Source: Leifsonia shinshuensis (GTDB lineage: Bacteria; Actinomycetota; Actinomycetes; Actinomycetales; Microbacteriaceae). From it: a stretch of DNA of 64,000 nucleotides. The notes beneath the pieces are model-generated. The model did no database searches, was not told the DNA's origin, and saw only the letters and a program-made list of their open reading frames with translations. Position 1 is the stretch's first letter. Every line of letters begins with the position of its first letter. A program made the translations under genes and the position numbers. Of this stretch, positions 57,759-64,000 are shown piece after piece. The stretch lies in assembly GCF_013410375.1 (NCBI RefSeq), contig NZ_JACCFL010000001.1:2294001-2358000 (forward strand), in the 5' to 3' direction.

Positions 57759-59705
57759 GTGGAGACGACAGCAGCACCCCCGCCCGACGAGTACGGGATG
57801 GGCGCAGTCGTACCCGCTGGAGCCGCCGAACTCGACATCCCCGGCGTCGGCGCAGCAGAGCCCGACGCCACAGAACCCGACGCCGCAGACCCCGACAACG
57901 CAGACCCCGACACCGCAGAGCACGGCGTCGGCGCCCGGGCGGGCAGCTTCGCCGCCGAGCACCTGTCGCCGTCCTTCCCCGAGCGTGCCGCCTGGGGAAC
58001 CGCGGGCAAGCTGCGCGCCTGGCAGGCCGAAGCCCTGGACGCCTACTTCGTGAACGAGCCCCGCGACTTCCTCGCCGCCGCGACCCCCGGCGCCGGCAAG
58101 ACGACCTTCGCCCTCCGGCTCGCGACCGAGCTGCTGTCCCGGCGGGTCGTCGAGCGGGTCACCGTGGTCGCTCCGACCGAGCACCTCAAGCGGCAGTGGG
58201 CGGAGGCCGCGGCCCGCGTCGGCCTCCACCTCGACCCGGACTTCCGCAACGCCGACGGCCGCTACGCCCGGCACTACAAGGGCGCGGCGGTCACGTACGC
58301 CCAGGTCGCCATGCGGCCGAGCCTGCACAAGGACATCACCGAAGCCCACCGCACCCTGGTCATCCTCGACGAGGTGCACCACGGCGGCGACGCCCTCAGC
58401 TGGGGCGACGGCATCCGCGACGCGTTCGAGCGCGCCACCCGCCGGCTGTCGCTGACGGGGACGCCGTTCCGGTCGGACACCGCGCCGATCCCGTTCGTCT
58501 CCTACCTGCCGGACCGGCAGGGCATCCGCACCTCGGTCACCGACTACAACTACGGCTACGGGCGCGCGCTGAGCGACGGCGTCGTCCGCCCGGTGATCTT
58601 CATGGTCTACGCCGGGCAGATGCGCTGGCGCACCAAGACCGGCGACGAGATGGAGGCGCGGCTCGGCGAGGGCAACACCAAGGACATCACCTCGCAGGCC
58701 TGGCGCACCGCGCTCGACCCGCGCGGGGAGTGGATCCCCGCCGTCCTCAGCGCGGCCGATCGGCGGCTCACCGAGGTCCGCCACTCCATCCCGGACGCGG
58801 GCGGTCTGGTGATCGCCACCGACCACTACGCGGCCCGCGCCTACGCCGACCTGCTGCAGCAGATCAGCGGCGAGCCCGTCACCGTGGTGCTCTCGGACGA
58901 GAAGGAGGCCAGCGACCGCATCGCCGACTTCTCGGCGGGCGACTCCCGCTGGATGGTCGCCGTGCGCATGGTGTCGGAGGGCGTCGACGTGCCGCGGCTG
59001 GCGGTCGGCGTGTACGCGACCAGCGCCTCCACGCCGCTGTTCTTCGCGCAGGCGATCGGCCGCTTCGTGCGCGCCCGGCGCCGCGGCGAAACGGCCTCGG
59101 TGTTCCTGCCGAACGTCCCCACCCTGATGGCGCTCGCCAACGCCCTGGAGCTGGAGCGCGACCACGCGCTCGACCGGCCGTCGGCCGAGGGCGGCGAGGG
59201 CGACCTCTGGAATCCGGAGGACGCCCTGGTCGCCGACGCCAACAAGGAGGGCCGGGCCTCGGAGGCGCTGACCGAGCAGTTCGCGTTCGAGGCGCTCGGC
59301 TCGGAGGCGAACTTCGACCGCGTCGTGTACGACGGCCGCGAGTTCGGCGGCTTCGCCCAGCCCGGCACCGACGAGGAGCTCGACTTCATCGGCCTTCCCG
59401 GCATCCTGGAGCCGGAGCAGGTGCACGACCTCCTCATGCAGCGCCAGCAGCGGCAGGCCCGGCGGCACGCGTCCCGTCCCGCCGCTGCCGACGGGCATCC
59501 GCCCGCGCCGCTGCACCGCACGCTCAAGGAGCAGCGCCAGCTGCTCAACAGCCTGGTCGGCCTGTACTCGAAGAACTCGGGGGAGCCGCACGGCCTCATC
59601 CACGCCGAGCTGCGCCGCGTATGCGGCGGCCCGGCCGTGGCCCAGGCGAGCGTGACGCAGCTCCAGGCGCGCATCGAGTGGCTGCGCAAGCGGATCGGGC
59701 GCTAG
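57759..59705 (+). CDS. SF2 DEAD/DEAH-box helicase
   Basis: This is a 648-residue superfamily 2 helicase. A repetitive acidic N-terminus (residues 34-54) precedes KLRAWQAEALDAYF (Q-like motif), Walker A TPGAGKT (109-115), DEVHH (204-208, motif II), SLTGTPFRSD (motif III) and the C-terminal RecA domain with VIATDHYAARAYADLL, MVSEGVDVPRLAVGVYAT and QAIGRFVRARRRG (motif VI). It resembles the XPB/RadD-like DNA helicases. The GTG follows a -10 by 8 nt. The damage-type promoter suggests a role in DNA repair; the biochemical activity is not known. Confidence 0.9.
   Translation: METTAAPPPDEYGMGAVVPAGAAELDIPGVGAAEPDATEPDAADPDNADPDTAEHGVGARAGSFAAEHLSPSFPERAAWGTAGKLRAWQAEALDAYFVNEPRDFLAAATPGAGKTTFALRLATELLSRRVVERVTVVAPTEHLKRQWAEAAARVGLHLDPDFRNADGRYARHYKGAAVTYAQVAMRPSLHKDITEAHRTLVILDEVHHGGDALSWGDGIRDAFERATRRLSLTGTPFRSDTAPIPFVSYLPDRQGIRTSVTDYNYGYGRALSDGVVRPVIFMVYAGQMRWRTKTGDEMEARLGEGNTKDITSQAWRTALDPRGEWIPAVLSAADRRLTEVRHSIPDAGGLVIATDHYAARAYADLLQQISGEPVTVVLSDEKEASDRIADFSAGDSRWMVAVRMVSEGVDVPRLAVGVYATSASTPLFFAQAIGRFVRARRRGETASVFLPNVPTLMALANALELERDHALDRPSAEGGEGDLWNPEDALVADANKEGRASEALTEQFAFEALGSEANFDRVVYDGREFGGFAQPGTDEELDFIGLPGILEPEQVHDLLMQRQQRQARRHASRPAAADGHPPAPLHRTLKEQRQLLNSLVGLYSKNSGEPHGLIHAELRRVCGGPAVAQASVTQLQARIEWLRKRIGR
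57861..57920 (+). repeat. 15-bp in-frame tandem repeat, 4 copies, in the helicase N-terminus
   Basis: Four imperfect copies of CCCGACnnCnCAGAn encode PDATE-PDAAD-PDNAD-PDTAE. The unit length equals that of the uvrC repeat, and both encode Pro-Asp-rich acidic linkers. Confidence 0.85.
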
Positions 59706-59734
59706 GCCGCCCCGCGGATCAGGTCGCGCGGTCA

Positions 59735-61136
<1,402 letters not shown>

Positions 61137-61142
61137 TTTCTG

Positions 61143-61148
61143 AGTCTA
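61143..61148 (-). promoter_or_regulatory. -10 element (TAGACT, minus strand) of gdhA
   Basis: TAGACT on the minus strand lies 31 nt before the GTG of gdhA; AAAGG provides a ribosome-binding site in the short leader. Confidence 0.55.
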
Positions 61149-61208
61149 CTCTCATGGAAATCTCCGCCCTCGCCGGGTGGCGTGCGGCTTCGGTGGTTCG
61201 ATGGGGTG

Positions 61209-61763
61209 ATGAGCACGGAGCGCGACGCCGAACACGGGACCGTCGACCGCCGGGAACGGTTCCTGGAGGTCCTCTTCCGGATCACCCTGGTGCTGAAGGG
61301 CGCCGACGGGGTGCTCGAGCTGCTCGGCGGCGTCCTGCTGCTCTTCCTGACTCCGCAGCGGCTGAACGCGGTCGTGGTCTTCCTCACCCAGCACGAGCTC
61401 GGCGACGATCCGAACGACCCGGTCTCCAACTGGATCGTCCACTTCGGCCACACCCTCACCGGCTCGGCCACGCTGTTCGGCGCGGTCTACCTGCTGCTCC
61501 ACGGCGTGGTGAAGGTCGTGCTGGTCTGGGCGGTGCTGAAGGAGCAGCTCTGGGCGTACCCGTGGATGATCGGCTTCCTCGCCGTGTTCATCGGCTGGCA
61601 GGGCTGGGAGCTGGCCAGGCACTTCTCCTGGGGCCTGCTCGCCCTGACCGCGTTCGACGTGCTGATCGTGGTCCTGACCGTGCACGAGTACCGCGTGCAG
61701 CGGAGGCTGCGGGAGGCGAGGCGCGCCGCTGCCGCCGAAGGGGCGCAGGCAGCAACGGGTTAG
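61209..61763 (+). CDS. DUF2127 membrane protein
   Basis: This 184-residue membrane protein has four TM helices: residues about 20-45 (ITLVLKGADGVLELLGGVLLLFL), 75-105, 115-135 (WMIGFLAVFIGWQGWEL) and 140-160 (LLALTAFDVLIVVLTVHEYR). The FRITLVLKGADGVLELLGG start and LTVHEYR end are typical of DUF2127. Function unknown. The ATG at 61209 is chosen over a long spurious extension; it is divergent from gdhA with only 97 bp between starts. Confidence 0.85.
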   Translation: MSTERDAEHGTVDRRERFLEVLFRITLVLKGADGVLELLGGVLLLFLTPQRLNAVVVFLTQHELGDDPNDPVSNWIVHFGHTLTGSATLFGAVYLLLHGVVKVVLVWAVLKEQLWAYPWMIGFLAVFIGWQGWELARHFSWGLLALTAFDVLIVVLTVHEYRVQRRLREARRAAAAEGAQAATG

Positions 61764-61778
61764 GTTCGGCTGCGCTTG
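61760..61778 (+). promoter_or_regulatory. Possible DtxR/IdeR half-site upstream of the VIT gene
   Basis: TTAGGTTCGGCT matches the first 12 bases of the DtxR/IdeR consensus TTAGGTTAGGCTAACCTAA at 11 positions; the second half is poor (13 of 19 overall). It sits 37-55 bp before the VIT start, an activator-like position. Confidence 0.25.
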
Positions 61779-61802
61779 CTGGAAACCGGAGCCCAACGTT
61801 CC

Positions 61803-61808
61803 TAGGCT
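61803..61808 (+). promoter_or_regulatory. -10 element (TAGGCT) of VIT gene, leaderless type
   Basis: TAGGCT ends 6 nt before the ATG at 61815. Confidence 0.6.
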
Positions 61809-61814
61809 TGCGCT

Positions 61815-62537
61815 ATGACCGCGGAGACCGTGAACGGAAAGCACCCCGACGAGCCGCACCGCGAGGGGCTCTCGCAACGACTGAACTGGCTGAGAGCCGG
61901 CGTGCTCGGCGCGAACGACGGCATCGTGTCCGTCGCGGCGGTCGTCGTCGGTGTCGCGGGGGCCACGCCCTCCATCCCGGCCATCCTGACCGCCGGCCTC
62001 GCCGCCCTGGTCGGTGGCGCCGTCTCGATGGCGCTCGGCGAGTATGTGTCGGTGAGCAGCCAGCGCGACAGCGAGCACGCCCTCATCGCCAAGGAGCGCA
62101 CGGAGCTGGCCGAGATGCCGGACGAGGAGCTCGCCGAGCTCGCCGGCCTCTACGAGTCGCAGGGCCTGAAGCCGGAGACCGCACGCCAGGTGGCGCTCGA
62201 GCTCACCGAGCACGACGCCCTCCGGGCGCACCTCTCCGCGGAGCTGGGGATCGACATGGACGACGTCGTCAGCCCGTGGCACGCGGCGATCGCCTCGGCG
62301 ATCTCGTTCACGATCGGCGGCATCCTGCCGCTTCTGACGATCCTGACGCCGCCGGAGATCCGCATCCCGCTCACGTTCGTGATCGTTCTGATCGCGCTGG
62401 CCGCCACCGGCTACGTCGCGGCGTGGATCGGCGGCGCCTCGCGCGGCAAGGCGATGATACGCGTCGTCATCGGCGGCGCGCTGGCGCTGGCGGCCACGTT
62501 CGCGATCGGTGCGCTGCTCGGCACGAAGATCGGCTGA
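61815..62537 (+). CDS. VIT1/CCC1-family Fe/Mn transporter
   Basis: This 240-residue membrane protein of the vacuolar iron transporter family probably moves Fe2+ or Mn2+ out of the cytosol. LRAGVLGANDGIVSVAAVVVGVAG (TM1), GGAVSMALGEYVSVSSQRDSE (TM2) and three C-terminal TMs (residues about 150-235) are characteristic. The central acidic segment KERTELAEMPDEELAELAGLYESQGL is the cytosolic metal-binding helix region. The leaderless start fits a TAGGCT element. Confidence 0.92.
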   Translation: MTAETVNGKHPDEPHREGLSQRLNWLRAGVLGANDGIVSVAAVVVGVAGATPSIPAILTAGLAALVGGAVSMALGEYVSVSSQRDSEHALIAKERTELAEMPDEELAELAGLYESQGLKPETARQVALELTEHDALRAHLSAELGIDMDDVVSPWHAAIASAISFTIGGILPLLTILTPPEIRIPLTFVIVLIALAATGYVAAWIGGASRGKAMIRVVIGGALALAATFAIGALLGTKIG

Positions 62538-62563
62538 CCCGCCGGCGCGCGGGAGGGGGAGCG

Positions 62564-63343
62564 ATGAAGGAGAAGCAGGAGATCGTCCGGGACTGGCTGC
62601 CCCGCTACACCGGGACGCCGCTGGAGGAGTTCGGCGATCACATCCTGCTCACCAACTTCGGCGACTACGTCTACCGGTTCGCGGAGTGGTACGGCGCCGA
62701 GGTGCGCGGCACCGACAAGTCGATGCCGAACGCGACGGCCGACGGCATCACCATGATCAACTTCGGCATGGGCAGCCCGAACGCCGCCACGATCATGGAC
62801 CTGCTCAGCGCGGTCAGCCCGAAGGCGGCGCTCTTCCTCGGCAAGTGCGGCGGCGTGAAGAAGAAGAACCAGCTCGGCGACCTGGTGCTGCCGATCGCGG
62901 CAATCCGCGGCGAGGGCACGTCCAACGACTACCTGCCGCCGGAGGTCCCCGCGCTCCCCGCCTTCCAGCTCCAGCGCGGTGTCTCCACGACGATCCGCGA
63001 CTTCGGTTACGACTACTGGACGGGGACGGTCTACACCACCAACCGGCGGGTCTGGGAGCACGACGACACGTTCAAGACGTACCTGCGGCAGACCCGTTGC
63101 ATGGCGGTGGACATGGAGACCGCGACGGTGTTCGCGGCCGGGTTCGCCAACCACATCCCGAGCGGGGCGCTGCTGCTGGTGTCCGACCAGCCGATGATCC
63201 CGGAGGGCGTCAAGACCGCCGAGAGCGACCGCAGCGTGACGGCGCAGTTCGTCGAGCGGCACATCCGGATCGGCGTGGAGTCGCTGCGGCTGGTGCGCCG
63301 GAACGGGCGCAGCGTCAGGCACCTGCGGTTCGAGGACGCCTGA
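62564..63343 (+). CDS. amn: AMP nucleosidase
   Basis: This 259-residue nucleoside phosphorylase-fold enzyme corresponds to the short AMP nucleosidase form, which hydrolyses AMP to adenine and ribose 5-phosphate. Features are the N-terminal EIVRDWLPRYTGTPLEEFGDHILLTNF, the LFLGKCGGVKKKNQLGDLVLPIAAIRGEGTS core and CMAVDMETATVFAAGFAN. GGGAGGGGGAG precedes the ATG. It follows the VIT gene by 26 nt and could be co-transcribed. The long upstream open frame joined to it is spurious. Confidence 0.92.
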   Translation: MKEKQEIVRDWLPRYTGTPLEEFGDHILLTNFGDYVYRFAEWYGAEVRGTDKSMPNATADGITMINFGMGSPNAATIMDLLSAVSPKAALFLGKCGGVKKKNQLGDLVLPIAAIRGEGTSNDYLPPEVPALPAFQLQRGVSTTIRDFGYDYWTGTVYTTNRRVWEHDDTFKTYLRQTRCMAVDMETATVFAAGFANHIPSGALLLVSDQPMIPEGVKTAESDRSVTAQFVERHIRIGVESLRLVRRNGRSVRHLRFEDA

Positions 63344-63359
63344 CGCCGCGCCTCGGCGG

Positions 63360-64000
63360 TCAGTGGCCGGTCAGGGGGGCCATCGCGCGCGCGATGACCG
63401 AGCGGCGCCCCGTGGCGCGCTCCTCCAGGTCCGCGCCCTCCATCGCGACGAGCCCCGCGTTGGCCCCGAGGAACCGCAGCGGCTCCGGCTCCCAGCGCGG
63501 CGAGCGGTGCCCGACCCACGGCAGCGCCGTGAGCCCGGTGCTGCGGTGCGCGATCAGGTCGGCCAGCGTACGCCCGGCGAGATTCGTGGTACTGAGGCCG
63601 TCGCCCACGTAGCCGCCGGCCCAGGCCTCGCGCGCGTCGCGGTCGAGACCGACCGCCGCGTGCCAGTCGCGCGGGACGCCCAGCGGGCCGCCCCAGTGGT
63701 GCGTGATGCGGACGCCCGCGACCGCGGGGAACAGCTCCCCGAGCGTGCGGACGAGGTGGTCGCGCACCCGCGGCGACCGGTCGTAGGACGTGTGGATGGC
63801 GCTGCCGAGGTGGTAGCGGGCGCCGCGGCCGCCGAACGCGATCCGGTTGTCGGCCGTGCGCTGGCCGTAGACGATCAGGTGGCGGAAGTCGGCGAAGGTC
63901 TGGCCGTGCTCGATGCCGATGCGGTCCCACACCGCGTCGGAGAGCGGCTCGGTCGCGATCATCAGCGAGTACAGCGGCAGGATGCGGCGGCCGACCTGGG
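63360..64000 (-). CDS. FAD-dependent oxidoreductase, C-terminal part (5' end outside window)
   Basis: This partial protein of at least 213 residues belongs to the DAO-type (D-amino acid oxidase/glycine oxidase-like) flavoproteins. Visible are PLYSLMIATEPL, FRHLIVYGQRTADNRIAFGGRG, the SYDRSP...LVRTLGELFP helix and GYVGDGLSTTNLAGRTLADLI, which closes the FAD site. The N-terminal GxGxxG motif lies beyond the window. The substrate is unknown. It converges on amn with a 16-nt gap. Confidence 0.85.
   Translation of the reverse strand, partial: QVGRRILPLYSLMIATEPLSDAVWDRIGIEHGQTFADFRHLIVYGQRTADNRIAFGGRGARYHLGSAIHTSYDRSPRVRDHLVRTLGELFPAVAGVRITHHWGGPLGVPRDWHAAVGLDRDAREAWAGGYVGDGLSTTNLAGRTLADLIAHRSTGLTALPWVGHRSPRWEPEPLRFLGANAGLVAMEGADLEERATGRRSVIARAMAPLTGH

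Overview
The window is GC-rich throughout and shows the hallmarks of an actinobacterium: RbpA, WhiA, OpcA, a GT4-type GlgA/GlgM, a DtxR-like half-site, an actinobacterial SOS box, frequent GTG starts and many apparently leaderless genes. The gene order (uvrC-rapZ-whiA-sod-gap-pgk-tpiA-secG-rbpA, then the pentose-phosphate operon, ctaB/ctaA and suf) suggests Microbacteriaceae, perhaps a Leifsonia-like organism. That placement is inference from content and order, not from a search. It is essentially a core chromosomal region. I saw no insertion sequence, prophage, CRISPR array, rRNA or tRNA.

Layout. 1-1311: the 3' end of rpsA and coaE. 1318-12741: nucleotide excision repair (uvrB, uvrA, uvrC), interrupted by a tightly overlapping MoxR/DUF58/DUF4129 membrane cluster (3441-7600). 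12821-19449: rapZ, whiA, superoxide dismutase, lower glycolysis (gap, pgk, tpiA), secG and rbpA. 19478-27635 (minus strand): one operon tkt-tal-pgi-zwf-opcA-pgl for the pentose phosphate pathway. 27993-38033: heme O/A synthesis (ctaB, ctaA), Fe-S assembly (sufB, sufD, Rieske protein, sufC, sufT), an ABC-F ATPase and a SURF1 operon. 38108-48434: a FabG-like reductase, serB, divergent glgC and glgA, an ABC ATPase, rpmE2, a DEDDh exonuclease, treS, an alpha/beta hydrolase and a glycosyltransferase. 48471-57690: phosphatase, sirtuin, TrmH methyltransferase, D,D-carboxypeptidase, two tandem acyltransferase-SGNH proteins and an SGNH hydrolase. 57728-64000: an SF2 helicase, a frameshifted glutamate dehydrogenase, DUF2127, a VIT-family transporter, AMP nucleosidase and a truncated FAD oxidoreductase.

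The most informative signals are regulatory. uvrB and uvrA both carry the TGTCGGTG-N8-TAnnnT arrangement of the mycobacterial RecA-NDp (PafBC-dependent) DNA-damage promoter. uvrA also has a near-perfect LexA box. A similar promoter, with TTGTCAG and exact spacing, precedes the uncharacterised SF2 helicase at 57759, which suggests that it is a DNA-damage gene. treS has a perfect LacI-family operator at its start site, and gdhA has a 12-bp palindrome at its predicted transcription start. Roughly a dozen genes have a TAnnnT -10 element exactly 6-8 nt before the start codon, as expected for leaderless mRNAs.

Carbon storage genes (glgC, glgA/glgM, treS) cluster loosely, as do cytochrome oxidase cofactor and assembly genes (ctaB, ctaA, SURF1). 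gdhA has lost two bases in mid-gene, which is either a real mutation or a sequence error.
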